Source: Varroa destructor (taxonomy: Eukaryota > Arthropoda > Arachnida > Mesostigmata > Varroidae). From it: a stretch of 64,000 bases of DNA. Of this stretch, positions 23,829-35,500 are shown in pieces (positions within the stretch are counted from its first letter, which is position 1; each line of letters starts with the position of its first letter). The stretch lies in assembly GCF_002443255.2 (NCBI RefSeq), contig NW_019211456.1, forward strand, positions 51,086,486 to 51,150,485. The letters run 5' to 3'. The notes beneath the pieces were generated by a model, which worked only from the letters and a program-made list of their open reading frames with translations, did no database searches and was not told where the DNA came from. The position numbers were made by a program, and so were the translations under genes.

Positions 23829-25780
23829 TTATTTCGATTGGCTAGCAGCTGCTGGAGCACGAGTCAAAGGCGCTGCAGCCACAGGAGCTCGCACAACTGA
23901 AATGAAAAACAAGAAGAGTTTTGTTAAAAGACCCCGGAAAGTAACATTGAAAACTTTTACTGAGAACAGAAGAAGTATCATACCTCAAATGTTCAATTTC
24001 TGTTGATACAATTTGAATGATAACAAGGCGGAACAGGTAGGTTTGTTTAGCTCACTTATCTTGTCGGCCTTACCGGAGCCCTGTCCAATCGATTCAGGGA
24101 AAGGTCCTCCGTAAGCTTCAATGGCGGCGTCGGGGCCAGAAGGAGCAGAAGAAATGTACACAGTATCAGCGGGATTTTTGGATTCCGTGCCCAACTCGTT
24201 GGTCTGAATTTCAGGATGGAAGCCATTTTCATCGGCTGTATAGGTTACATGACGCTCGCGGCCATCCGCCAGCTGTTTTTGAAAAATTATAAATAGATGT
24301 TATTGTAGCACATTGAAAACCCGACTGGTTAAATTTGACCGTCAAAAAATAAAAACAAAATACCGCATATTTTTCAATAGGACTGCCAACGAGAAGTTAG
24401 AGTCAATGACAAGTCGGTGTAATGAAATGACTAACCTTCAGAAAGAAATTTCCTTCGGCGCGAGAAGTTCCGTCGAATTTCTCTGAGTGTCCATGTGATC
24501 CCTCTTCGTTCTCAGAGGTGTAAGCGTATTCATAAGGAGTGGGCTGGGACAAATCATCATATTGTGCGGCTACGCGGGCGCCCAAACGAACCTCCTGAGC
24601 GGCCTAAAACAACAAAAAGTGCCCTTTTCGAAGGATCTAAATCGCTTAAGCTAGGGAATTAGGTTGGGTGGTGGTATGGCCTACCCATACAAAATGGTAA
24701 ACGTAAATTCAGAAGTATCGTTCCAAAATTCAAAATAAAGCTCCACCGATTACCGAAGTTCTTGTTGACATCATATGGCTTTTTAGACAAGTATCGGTAG
24801 GTTCTGCTGCCAATCATAGGGCTTGTATCTCTTTTATTTTTAAGATCCGCAAGGAATCAATCAAGTCGAGCTTCATTTTTCGACATCCTCATTCTCAAAG
24901 CTACAATTCGATTTACTGTGTATTTTACTAGGTAAATCTTACCTTTGAAATTTATAATTAAATTGTATTTTGGCAGCACTGAATTTGGTAAATATTAACG
25001 AGCTTAGTCGGCTAACTATGACATGTAAACTTGCATTAGAGGTAGAAATGGTACTGCAGTTAAACAAATAAATTTTAGTGTTTGTCTCTAACTTAAACCT
25101 TTTTAACCTATAGATAAATATAGCTAGAAGTAACTTCAATGAACTCTATCCCGCACAAAAAGGTGGTCAAACTATCAGCAGAACTAAAATGATTCGGATA
25201 TAGGTATAGATAGAGATAGGACAGTCAACGCTTATTAATGATATCTAATTATATCTCTTATTAATGATAACTATAGGACACTCCAAGCAATTTGTACCGA
25301 GGTCCTTAGATAATAAAATTATATTCAAACTTACAGCTCCGTAAGCTAGAAGGGCGACAGCAACAACCTGAAACAGATAACAAGTAAGGCGCGTATCAGG
25401 TCAGTCACTCAGTTCTCACCAGGTTAGGAGTTACATTGCAGGTTGCTTCATAACATGCTCGTTGTGCACTGAGCTGGATAAATTCGAAATATAGTTATAG
25501 TCGATTTCGAAAGCTACCTGCAGAATTGGAAAAATCGTTCGTGTCCGAAATCGAACATTGCGTTCTTATAAACACAATACTTTACTAAGGGGTCTTAACA
25601 GATTTTTATACAACATATATACATAAATCTAAAGTAATTAAACACTGCAGTACTTCGAATAAGAGATTGTTTTCTTAGATAGAGACTCTATTCCTACTGT
25701 CGGTTGGAGCTTGTGAGAGCAGGTACGCGCTACAAACATTGTTCGTGAAAACAGATTGAAAAGCTACTTACGCACTTCAT
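23829..25780 (-). CDS. RR-type cuticle protein A
   Basis: Five exons: 25780-25772, 25367-25335, 24603-24436, 24272-24074 and 23896-23829, giving 158 aa. All joins are GT-AG. Exon 1 holds only MKC and exon 2 a hydrophobic VVAVALLAYGA, so the signal peptide is split by an intron, as is usual for arthropod cuticle genes. Exons 3-4 encode the chitin-binding Rebers-Riddiford region: PTPYEYAY, GSHGHSEKFDG, then LADGRERHVTYTADENGFHP. A Gly/Pro/Ala-rich tail ends in alternating Ala-Pro motifs (RAPVAAAPLTRAPAAAS). The protein is secreted and binds chitin in the exoskeleton (family knowledge). A close paralogue lies head to head at 30.8-31.9 kb. Exon 4 splits a Val codon (TCCG|GTAAGG ... TTTCAG|TT). 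Confidence 0.92.
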
Positions 25781-25856
25781 GATAATTGACTATATAATTT
25801 AGTGCCGGTCTGATTAGCTATAACTCATGGATACCTCATTGGGCGGTTGCAGCCAT

Positions 25857-25864
25857 CTTATATA
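25857..25864 (-). promoter_or_regulatory. TATA box of cuticle gene A
   Basis: TATATAAG on the minus strand lies about 77 bases upstream of the ATG at 25780. Transcription would start near 25833, giving a leader of about 50 bases. A 4-codon upstream ORF (ATG at 25828, stop at 25814) would lie at the very start of the leader. Confidence 0.7.
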
Positions 25865-25899
25865 CCGATGTGACACAGGATTTGCGAGTGGCAGTCTAA

Positions 25900-28285
25900 A
25901 TCGGTCCCGGTGTGACCGGGGTTCACCGTACCAACAGCTACGTGACTTTAACAATCTATCGCCGGCTAAACGTTAGCTAGAACGAAAATTATAGACTAGA
26001 AAATCAGTGCAATATGCTTATATATATATATATATATATACGATAAGCCCATCTACATCTATCTGCGCGGTATCATCAGCAAATATTAAAGCGTCATCGC
26101 TGCTATTTGTATTTGATCAGGCTACATTTCTATACTAGATGCTCATAGGTGGTAAGGTATAATTATCTATGCAACAGTAACCCCCACGCGTATCCAATCA
26201 TCAACGAAATGGCTGTACTCGACAACAAAGGGGTCACATCATATATTCGCGGTATTAATATTAGCTGCTAGACGTTCCATGCACACACTACGACGTAACG
26301 TTATTTTGTCTGTGTACATATGTTCATGACCATGATAACTTTCAGAAAGTCATCGCAGCTGTTCGACAATAGGCTCACTCTGGGTTTGTCATTTTGTTAG
26401 CAAGAGAACGGTCCCATCCAGATATTTTTCTCGTGCAAATGAAGCGAACAGTATGTCGTAGCTATGAACATTTCAGATAAATTTATATATTTGTTTCTAG
26501 ATAGAACAGCTCACATGGTACTATTGAGACTATAGTGCATCTGGGCTGTTTGGCAGAAGCATCAGTAAATACTGCTAAACCAGAAATCAGTTGAATGGGC
26601 ACCTTTTAGTTCGGTTAAAGGTGATGTAAAGATAAAGCAATCAGATTTGACCTCAAAGGCTTTTGCTACAAAATGAAAAGCTCCAATCATTTTCAGCCCC
26701 GCTTCTGTTAAGTATTTTGAAGTTTCCAGATGTGGAACTGAGCGCATCATGATAGAAGTGACTGAACGAGGAAGAGCCTGTCATCATTTCACTATACAGG
26801 TATATATTCCTAAGAAATATGTCGAGATTATTGAATTTTAAATTTGATCCTGTCTTTCGGCTGTCTCTAGTTAGAGCTAATGCGGCTAGCTTGCTTTTTA
26901 AAATAATATAGACCTTAGAAGATTGGTCCTGCGACGTTTCCGGTGGACCCCAATACCGAAATAACCTGTTTCACAGACTCGTAAATATGAACTCTTTCAT
27001 TACGTCCATGCGATGATATAGAGCGCGGGCTGTATTTTTAATAAACGCGTAGTGGTTATAGGCTGACTCATCGGTGGCTCAAAGGAACGCTCCATTGCGC
27101 GTCAGTCGTACGTGCCTGTGTCGGGAAAATCCGCCTTTTGCATGCTCTCTGATTGTCTGGATGAAAAATTCAAGTAGCGTCAACGAAAATAAACTATTAG
27201 AATATATTTTCCCCACATAGAGTAGAGAAAGAAGGAAAGTCTGTAAATTTTGTAGAAAAGCCCAGATTATTTTTAGAGTGATCCGTGAATTCGAAAAGGA
27301 TCTTTAGAAGAAACAAACATGGGAGTGCCTAAGCCTTCACCTGATTAATATATAACACGATCTTTTTGCACGTTTTCGCAGATTCCTTGCCTTTTAAATT
27401 TTCGGCAAGTCTCCGGAAACATCACATCTGTAAATACCCTATTTTTCAGTTTACATTGCAGTTTTTAGACAAGTTAAGAGGTACGATCAAAGTGAATTAT
27501 CCTTGAGGACAAATGATTATAGCTATATTGCTTTTGTTAGGTAAAGCTTACTTTCCGGCCCGAAGTTTTCCCAATAGGAAATAAACGTGTTTATTTTTTT
27601 AAATTCAAACAGAAACATAGTGCACCTGTCGCCGTGCACTTGTTGGGTGGGTGTTTATTATGCTACTATTATGTCGAACACTTCTTCTACCCCCATCAAG
27701 TTCTATGCCATTCGCTGCTTGATTCTGCTCGTTTGCCCAATGTCAACAGACTCTATAGATATAGATAATATAAAATGAGTTCGATTGTTCAATAATACAG
27801 CAGCAGTAATCTTGATACAGTCGATAGAGTAGACAGTAATATCTGGTAAATGTTGTCAATTTTCAAAAAATTGAACAAAATCTCTGCACACACGATCAAA
27901 TTATTACCAAATCTAACTGTTAATGTAATAGCTAAAGGTCGTAGAGCATGTTTATGTGATCTCTATGTCAATGAGTAACTGTTAATTAATAATAGTAGGA
28001 TCGGCCTGGTGCGTTACCTAGTACCATTTGTAGCATCTTGGAGAATCGGCCGTTAATAGCTTTATTCAAATATTTGCGTTTCCTTCTTGATCGAAGGAAT
28101 GTACGGTGCTTCTCTCTGAGATGTAAAGCCGCTGCAGAAACATTATTTCACTAGCTGTATACAGACGACATGTTGATAGCAATGATTTCTGTCATCCGAC
28201 TTTGTGCCGTCACTTGGGTACCTGTTACAAGTTGAACCGTCACATAGTTGTATATCAATCCAGTTGATCTGCTAGTTAATTTCAG
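25900..28285. other. Spacer between the two cuticle genes (left part)
   Basis: No gene recognised. It holds an (AT)n tract at about 26018-26040 and long AT-rich stretches. Short frames (for example 26562-26750 minus and 27587-27778 plus) lack splice or family support. Confidence 0.45.
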
Positions 28286-28559
28286 CTGGGACGTTTTGTC
28301 GTACGTGAGAAGGTTCAAGAAAAAAGAGGGCGCTGCAAGCATTGAAACATATTGGTATCGGATGTGGCGCGCAGCAATGGATGCCGCAGATCTTTTAACA
28401 GTTGGCGTACGCGGGCAGGATTACAGTGTCGCAGATGCGCCAAACACAATTTCGAAAATCCAGCTTCGACCGTATATTATCAAAGCGCTCACGTTCGTAA
28501 TAAACTTACTAATTAAATATTTGACTATTTTCAAACATCAAGTAAATAAAGTAAAGTAA
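28286..28559 (+). CDS. Candidate 3' exon of unknown gene
   Basis: After a good acceptor (TTAATTTCAG) a frame stays open for about 90 codons to a stop. It reads WDVLSYVRRFKKKEG, then YWYRMWRAAMDAADLL, then a hydrophobic helix (ALTFVINLLIKYL). The first 200 bases are GC-richer than the flanks and the codons look used. No upstream exon was found and the family is not recognised. A remnant of a mobile element is an alternative. Confidence 0.3.
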
Positions 28560-29008
28560 ATAAACGAAGTAAATTGGGGTATCTGTGGAAGCAAGTCCAT
28601 TTATACTCGAATAGGTGACCAAAATGTCTGCTAGTGTTTTTTTCTTTTTATATATGGATCATAATATTAGAGCTTAGTACATGTATATTAGCGTTATAGA
28701 AGCAGATCGTTGTATTGCTTTTCTTTGTCAGCCACTAGAGGTATGAAACTTCAATAGCTAAATATGTTCTAAATAATATTATCATCTAGATATAAAAAGC
28801 GGATTTTTTTTATAGTCAGGTGATAATATTATTTTGTGTTTATTTGGAAACAAGTACTTTGCCCCTCGTAAAGTGTCTTCACAAGAAATAAATAATGCTG
28901 TTCCACCTTTAGCTGGTTATATCACAAATAATTCGTATTATTGATAATTATTGGAGCAGTGTTTTTTTTTTATATCAGATGGACATGAACTATTAGAACT
29001 ATTATTAT

Positions 29009-29150
29009 GATTCGCTCAGTGGGTAACATACTTGCCTACTAGTCTTAGGAACGCGTGGCGGGGCTAGGCTGGAATCCAAGCGCAGACACACAGATCATTT
29101 CAAGCTGAGGATCAAAGTCTAACGGCGATGTCATACGTAAAACTCGAAAC
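29009..29150 (+). mobile_element. tRNA-derived SINE-like repeat, copy 1
   Basis: This contains a tRNA A-box-like TTCGCTCAGTGGGTAAC, then CTTGCCTACTAGTCTT and a degenerate B-box region (GGCTGGAATCCAAGCGCAGACA). The tail (GTCTAACGGCGATG...CGTAAAACTC) is homologous to the copy at about 37.42-37.57 kb well beyond the tRNA-like part, so this is a repeat family and not a tRNA gene. It has no coding capacity. Mobilisation would depend on a LINE elsewhere. Confidence 0.7.
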
Positions 29151-30237
29151 ATCTACGCTGTTACAGGGTAATCCGGCAAACTTCGACCTCAAATACGTCT
29201 TGAACTACTCTATCAGAGAAGATTTGGCTGGTGAATAGTTTCATTTCCCAAAGTAGCAAAGTATACTTAGAAATAAGCTCAGAAAAAAACATCTTTAGAT
29301 CTTTAAAATTGACGTCTAATGGTCAGGAAATTCTAGAGTTTTTGATCCTTAAAGTCCACAGCGATGCGGAAATTCATCGAAGATTGGCGATGATAGCATA
29401 AGGCAAAAAGGCCGTAAGCGAAAGCGCAATACGTTGATGCTACAAATGATTCAAGAAGGTAGGTTGTCTTCATTCCCGCTTATTCTTCCAGTCTAAGTAA
29501 GTATGTAATTATAGAGCTTTCCATTAATGCTGGGCAAGCATATCCTAAACTATCGATTATAACTTTGAGAACGCGAACGTTTGTTATATGACTGTCTAGA
29601 AGTTGTCAGAGTATCGGAACAAGTATATAAAACATAAAGGAGATCTCTAACACATATTGAAATCATCAGTCCAGCCGCATTAGGTCAAAAGTTATTCAGT
29701 TTCAAAGTCTGCCCAGTTCGCTTGTAGCATCATAATACGTAGCGTAAATTAACCTCGAATATATCTTGCTCACTTTTTACGTTATTTGCGATCATGTCCT
29801 TTTAACGCACACGCTAAGCATGGTTTTTATTAAACTCGACCTTATTAGACCGACTGGGCAAAGCTAATACTGTTCGATTGTTTGTATAAGTGACAGGGTC
29901 TTTATAGCATATTTTACCATTCAGCTTTTACCAGCAGCATTACCATTATAATCAACATATAGGATCGATTTGGTGTATATAATTTAAAATATAAGGAGTC
30001 TTACTTCTGGCCTGACCGAATATTGCAAAAATAAAAAAATTAAACGAAAAGTTGCAAGCATTTCCTTCGTTTCTTGAGCTCAACCATGAACTGTGTACAG
30101 CTCCCTTTCTTAGTTCTTGTTGACCTTTAGTATTATTCGAGAATACCCATTTTTATGTACGGGCTATCATAGGAAAAATAAACTATAAATTTTAACGTCG
30201 TACATGCTAAGTTTGAGTAAAAGAACTATTCAGTGCA
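29151..30237. other. Intergenic spacer, nothing recognised
   Basis: No exon-like frame, RNA gene or repeat of note was seen apart from the end of the SINE-like element on its left. Confidence 0.45.
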
Positions 30238-30504
30238 TTAGAAAACTACATACTGCTTCAACATTCGGAAACGCGTTCGATGTGTGTGGTATGTAAGAAT
30301 ATTGCATATGCATATGTTTCCGCGTACGCAATAGCTTCGATCTTCATAAGTGGCTCCCTTCTCTTCGTTATATTCGTCATAGTCTTCGTCCGTGCTTAGC
30401 GACAAAGAAGGTATGTACAAGAAATCGACGAATAGGCGCCTTCGCCGCAGTCTGCCTCGCGTTGAACTAGGCTTGAAGCAGGAGACACCCTGCCAGTCTG
30501 CCAT
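30238..30504 (-). CDS. Possible small acidic protein or first exon
   Basis: An 88-codon minus-strand frame starts MADWQGVSCFKPSS, passes a basic cluster (RGRLRRRRLF) and then an acidic stretch (STDEDYDEYNEEKGATYED). The start lies about 190 bases upstream of the TATA box of cuticle gene B and points away from it, so the two would share a divergent promoter region. The opposite strand is also open over part of it, so strand is uncertain. The family is not recognised. Confidence 0.25.
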   Translation of the reverse strand: MADWQGVSCFKPSSTRGRLRRRRLFVDFLYIPSLSLSTDEDYDEYNEEKGATYEDRSYCVRGNICICNILTYHTHRTRFRMLKQYVVF

Positions 30505-30697
30505 TACCTCCCTCCCCCTACAGTCAATTCCATTTTCTGTTCTGACCGTCAGCCGTTGCTCCGACTTCGATCCGACTCAGAGGGAAGAATGAAGCTGTAG
30601 CGTTAACTACAACAACTCCGACATCAGCCGCAAACGACACGAATCAATAGCCCTCACAACGCCGGTTCGAAAGAGAAGATGCTGGGTCTTGGCGGGT

Positions 30698-30704
30698 TAT
30701 AAAA
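30698..30704 (+). promoter_or_regulatory. TATA box of cuticle gene B
   Basis: TATAAAA is followed about 34 bases later by an arthropod-type initiator TCAGTC (A at 30732). The ATG at 30763 gives a leader of about 30 bases. Confidence 0.75.
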
Positions 30705-30762
30705 ATCGATTATTATCAGGGTAGCTTTATCAGTCTCTCGTCTGATTCAAAACAATAAGGAC

Positions 30763-31909
30763 ATGAAGGTGTGTGTGTGTGCCTATGTGGACAGAGTGAA
30801 CGGCAGAGACTATTTATATGCAGTGCAGTGCTTTTATTATTGCGCACGTCATTGGTTATTTTGTTAAGGATGTTTTTTAACGACAAAAAATTATGAGCTC
30901 TTCATATACATTTTGTGTACGTCATTCATTGCAGTCGAGGATAGCTTTTCTTGGTCATACGATTCGCAAAAATAATCGCTGCTGAATAAATTACGTCTCT
31001 CTGTAACGGTACAGAGCACGTACAAGTACGATAACTCTTCATTCAGCCATTATATGCAAGAGCTAGCTGGTGCCTATATCTTAAATGATTAAGCTAATTG
31101 TTGATGATTGATCTAGAGAACTCGGGAAAAAGAAGAATACTTATTATTTTTGTATGCGTTACCATAGCTTTAAACAGGAGGTTGCAACACGAACGTGTTA
31201 CGTTAATTCTGCTAAAAAAAAATACTAACGCTATTGCAGGTAGTTGTCGTTGCCGTGGTCGTCGTCGCCACAGCAGTAAGTACGGCTCAAATTTTGCAAG
31301 AAATGCGCATCCCCAAAATCGTTCCTTGGAACAGCACTTAGACCAGGTCTATTTAGTTATTGCAGAAGTTAGGCTCTATAGAAATTGCACGAACTGGATA
31401 GAAGCCTTTTTCAAACTTCTTTCAGCTTGGCCAGCGTGTGGTAACCCAGTACGATGATCTGTCACAACCTACCCCATATGAATATGCGTACACAGCTGAA
31501 TCCGATGAAGGATCCCACGGACACTCCGAGAAGTTTGATGGAGTGTCCCGTGCAGAAGGGAACTATTTCCTCAAGGTCTGTATCAAAGAAAAAAAAATGT
31601 ATATATATATATATATGGAAGCAAAAAGATAATGTTTTTCTATGTATACTACTATAGTTAGCCGATGGACGGGAACGCTACGTGTCGTACACTGCGGACG
31701 AGTCCGGTTTCCATCCCGAGATCCAAACAAATGAGCTAGGCACAGAATCAAAAAACCCTGGCGACGCTGTCTACATTTCCTCAGCACCTTCGGGGCCTGA
31801 TGCCGCTATCCAGGCATATGGGGGCCCTTTCCCTGAGTACATCGGGCAAGCTTCGGGTGCTGGGATTGTGCCTCAAGTACCAACTCTACGTCGGTCGGCT
31901 AGGGTGTAG
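30763..31909 (+). CDS. RR-type cuticle protein B
   Basis: Four exons: 30763-30768 (ATGAAG), 31240-31275, 31426-31575 and 31658-31909, giving 147 aa. The signal peptide (MK + VVVVAVVVVATA) is split as in gene A, and a perfect TACTAAC branch site precedes exon 2. Exons 3-4 carry the chitin-binding RR region (PTPYEYAY, GSHGHSEKFDG, LADGRERYVSYTADESGFHP) and are nearly identical in protein to gene A through YGGPFPE. Gene A splices after GSG into a short fifth exon, whereas gene B reads straight on to a different tail (GIVPQVPTLRRSARV) and stops. An AATAAA at 32085-32090 suits its 3' end. The protein is a secreted exoskeleton component by family knowledge. Confidence 0.92.
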
Positions 31910-32084
31910 CCCCCTATATGCTAGCTGTAACTGTTCATAACGATGACCCTCTTCATTTGTAATACCAAGAGGATCTTACGGTAACTGATACATCCTGGCG
32001 CAGGAATATATTCACTATGTTATATTGCTGAGTTATTATATGTTATATAACTAGCCATTGTAGATGAATTCATATTGCATCGGT

Positions 32085-32090
32085 AATAAA
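32085..32090 (+). terminator. Poly(A) signal of cuticle gene B
   Basis: AATAAA lies 176 bases after the stop codon. The convergent XPD gene has its own likely signal (TTTATT on plus, 32223-32228) only about 130 bases further on, so the two 3' ends face each other closely. Confidence 0.6.
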
Positions 32091-32222
32091 GTCCCCTGTC
32101 TATGACTATCAATCGTACGTGTGATCATTTTCAGTTTTTCATTCAATTCAAATACACTATTACTAGATCGGTACATAACACAGGAAGAGGGGAAAAACTG
32201 AAAATACTACGACATCAATCCC

Positions 32223-32228
32223 TTTATT
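32223..32228 (-). terminator. Possible poly(A) signal of XPD
   Basis: TTTATT on plus (AATAAA on minus) lies about 305 bases beyond the XPD stop. It is the only canonical hexamer I noticed before the cuticle gene B end. Confidence 0.4.
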
Positions 32229-32532
32229 ACATTGACGTAATTGACTGTAATTTATAAATATCGTACCTGACAATGATTAGCGTTAAGATCAAGACGTTCG
32301 TTCATAACATAAATACTCGTAATCACCTAAATACAGGCTCAGTGGTGACACCCGTTAAGAACGACTCTTTATATTTTCAGCTATTTCTTGCCTACGTTAT
32401 ATAGCCCCTACAAAGCGTCGATTGATTAGGAGTCTTCTTGCTATTCTCGCGCGGCGCTGATCAAAACCCTGTGGATGCAACACTCTGTACTGACATCAAT
32501 GAGATCTAATGATTCGCAACGTTGGGATGAAA

Positions 32533-35500
32533 TTATCCTCCAGCAGTGGAGAATTCCATGATTTTTTGTTTAATCTTTTTTTTGAGCTCTTCGTCGTTGA
32601 GTTGTTCAGCCGTCAATAGACTAAGTCCCAACTGATCTTCGCGCGTAAATGGCTGTGCCATCTGCCGCAGGAACTTCTTTACTACCTGCACACCCTCCTC
32701 TGTGCTCAGGTTGCATAGCGAGTCCGTTAAGTACTCCTGAATCCAGCTGAAATCGGATTGACATTTGTTTACTAGCCATGCTAAACACAGTTAGCTATAA
32801 GCGATTAATACTGTTAGTATACGAATCAAGCTCCAAATAGAATGATTGTTGTAATTTTTTTAATGCATACGGAGTAGGGCAAAGGTCGCTTGAGAGTTTT
32901 TCAAAATTCGGCAGGTTGAAAGTCTTCATTTTACGTCCGTTGAAGTAGGTACGGAGTAAAATGTAGTAAAAATATGGATTTAAAAAAAGTCCACTGAAGA
33001 CTTTCGAGCCTGTTCCGACCTCATACGTGTGCGTAAGTAAACCTGCCAGCAATGCAAAGAGTTGAGGGTAGAATATCCAGTAGTAGGGCAAATGATAGCT
33101 ATAAATTATGACTATTTTTTCTCTCACCGTGGTAATTTACTCTTTTTATCATGTCGAGAGAACCTCTTGTCTGCGAATACCATCACGCCGTAATCGGTTT
33201 TTCCCCTGAGGGCTCTGCCAACACACTGTGCTGCATGTCGCATAGCATCAAACGTTAAAAAATCATTTTCTTTAATCTGAAATTGATCTCGTAGGAACTC
33301 TAGGCGCGCTCGTAGCACGCGACTCTGAGTGAAGACATATGGAATGCCGAACATTAACACAGCGCGACCCAGATGATGATCGAAGTCGACTCCCTCGGAA
33401 ACCTACGCAGAACACAGAATCAAATTGATAGCGTACAAAAAACAAATCAAGACTGGAATTGTACTCCACACAAAAACGCATTAGTTGACGCGTAAAGTCT
33501 TTTCTGCACTTGGCAAAACGTACGCTAAGTTCAACTTCATTATTCCATTTAGCAACCGCTAATCATGTTAACATTCACCTTCCCTCGAGCTACCGATAAC
33601 AGCACAGCACCCCGACCGCTCTCCACTGCTCTCACATAGTGGAGAAGGGCCAGGCTCGTTTCCGCTGAATCTTGCGTTTCGATAAAGAGCAGTTTACGAC
33701 GCAGAACCTAAAATAAGGACAAGTGAATTAAAATAGCTATAAAATAATGCATTTTTAAAGATCGTGTCATTACACAGGGCTCGTTGCTTCATCGATAGAT
33801 TGGGTATCTAGTTGCTCAGACGTACCTGATCGACGATTCCCTGCTCGTACCAAGAAGCTACCACGTTCTCCAGGTACTGGTATGACGTAAAAAAGACTAC
33901 AATTCCATCAGGTACCGCTCCGCACATCTCAACTAAGAGATTGCCGTAATTACGGATGACGGCCATGTCATCACGATTTTCATAACGCGATGAAATTGCA
34001 ACCTTATAGTTGGAACAAAAAATTTAAAGCGGGTTTGTAGTGACATAAATGTAGCATAAATATAATTATTGTCAGGACTTTTCTAGCTATTGTATACTTT
34101 GCCTGAGATGATCAATATAACAAAGCATACCTGATCATTTCCTTTACTGATAACAATCGGGCAGATTGAAGGTCGGGCTAGGGTCATTGTAAATGAAGCC
34201 ATAACGATGGGATGAAACGCGAGAATCTTCGGATACATATCCAACGGTGAAAGCGTTCCCGAAGTAATGATTACTGATTGGAAACGCTCGAAGACTGGCC
34301 TTATAGCAATGGACGCATCCATACAACTCAGCTACATGGTGCGACAAGACATCATCTGAGCGTTAAGTTCATATCAAACTTCGACTTCAAAGAGATAAAT
34401 CTGATTCAATTCAATATGAAGTTGTGAACATTTTACGTATCTTCTGCAATATAGATATACAAAGCAATATACAGAGAAGGTCAGTATACCTGCAACGTGC
34501 AATTGGGAATGTTGGGCGTTCTGTCGTCGTACGGTTCAATGATGAGAGTAAAGCCCTTTGTGTATGTTGAGATCAGGGTAGCAAAATGGCAAAGTCGGAC
34601 AAGTGGCGAAAAATTTGCTACATCTGAGATTTCTAAGGAGCGAAGTAAGCTTGCGAGTCGTTCGGCACAAAATCGCAACGGTTTACGTTCAATACAAACC
34701 TAGAGATAGAGACGCCGTATGCGACGGATAATAACGGACTTAGTCAATTGAAGCTTGAAAAAAACTATGAAGACTTAATCATCTTAACTCTGGCTGCTAT
34801 CTTCTATTCAGGACCATGCAGTTTGCAAGCGTTTCTAACTATCAGAACAATCGAATCTCCCCTACATTTCTCACCATTCAGCAGTAACCAGTCAAAATGA
34901 ATTCGGTGAAATCGTAGCCGATGGAAGGGCTGTACATACAAGCGACTGTCGAACTCCCTTCTATATATAGTATGTAGATGCATTTATATTTTACTTTTCT
35001 CGACCGTAGTTCTCATTGGTAAAAAACATTGATCAATAAGACTTTCGACACATTCTAGTCAGCGACAAATATAAATTTCATTTTGATATGCCCATCGTGA
35101 TATACGCCTTTCATTTAGCCTGGTACCTGTTTGTTAATATCTTTAAGAAATGCCGCCGGTGATTCTTGAATAACGTGGGTCGTTCGCATACGATACTTGA
35201 CGTACTCATAAAGTCGCCGTAGAAACGCAGTAAAATGTTCGGCAGTTCTTATTGTTCCCGGCACAGCCTCCTGGAGGACTTCATCTGGCAAGACAGGATT
35301 TGGCATAATGATATCCGTAGCACGAGCCTGAGCTGCAGTTCGAAGGCCAGCAACCTGCGACAATAACAACAACAACAACATGGAATTTCGTCATAACTCC
35401 GAGGTATTCAAAGTTTATTTGTTACACAGAATCATATTAAATAGCAAAGAAATACTGCTAATGTAACGCTAGCGGTAATAGTCAACGGGTTAGTGGATAT

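Noticed and set aside
29331..29402. Short reading VHSDAEIHRRLAMIA resembling the end of LINE reverse transcriptases
   Set aside because: Only about 15 residues before a stop, with no catalytic motif nearby; too short to support a LINE remnant.
31098..31457. 119-codon plus-strand frame over the 5' part of cuticle gene B
   Set aside because: It runs through the intron-exon junctions of the cuticle gene in another frame; the spliced cuticle reading explains the region.
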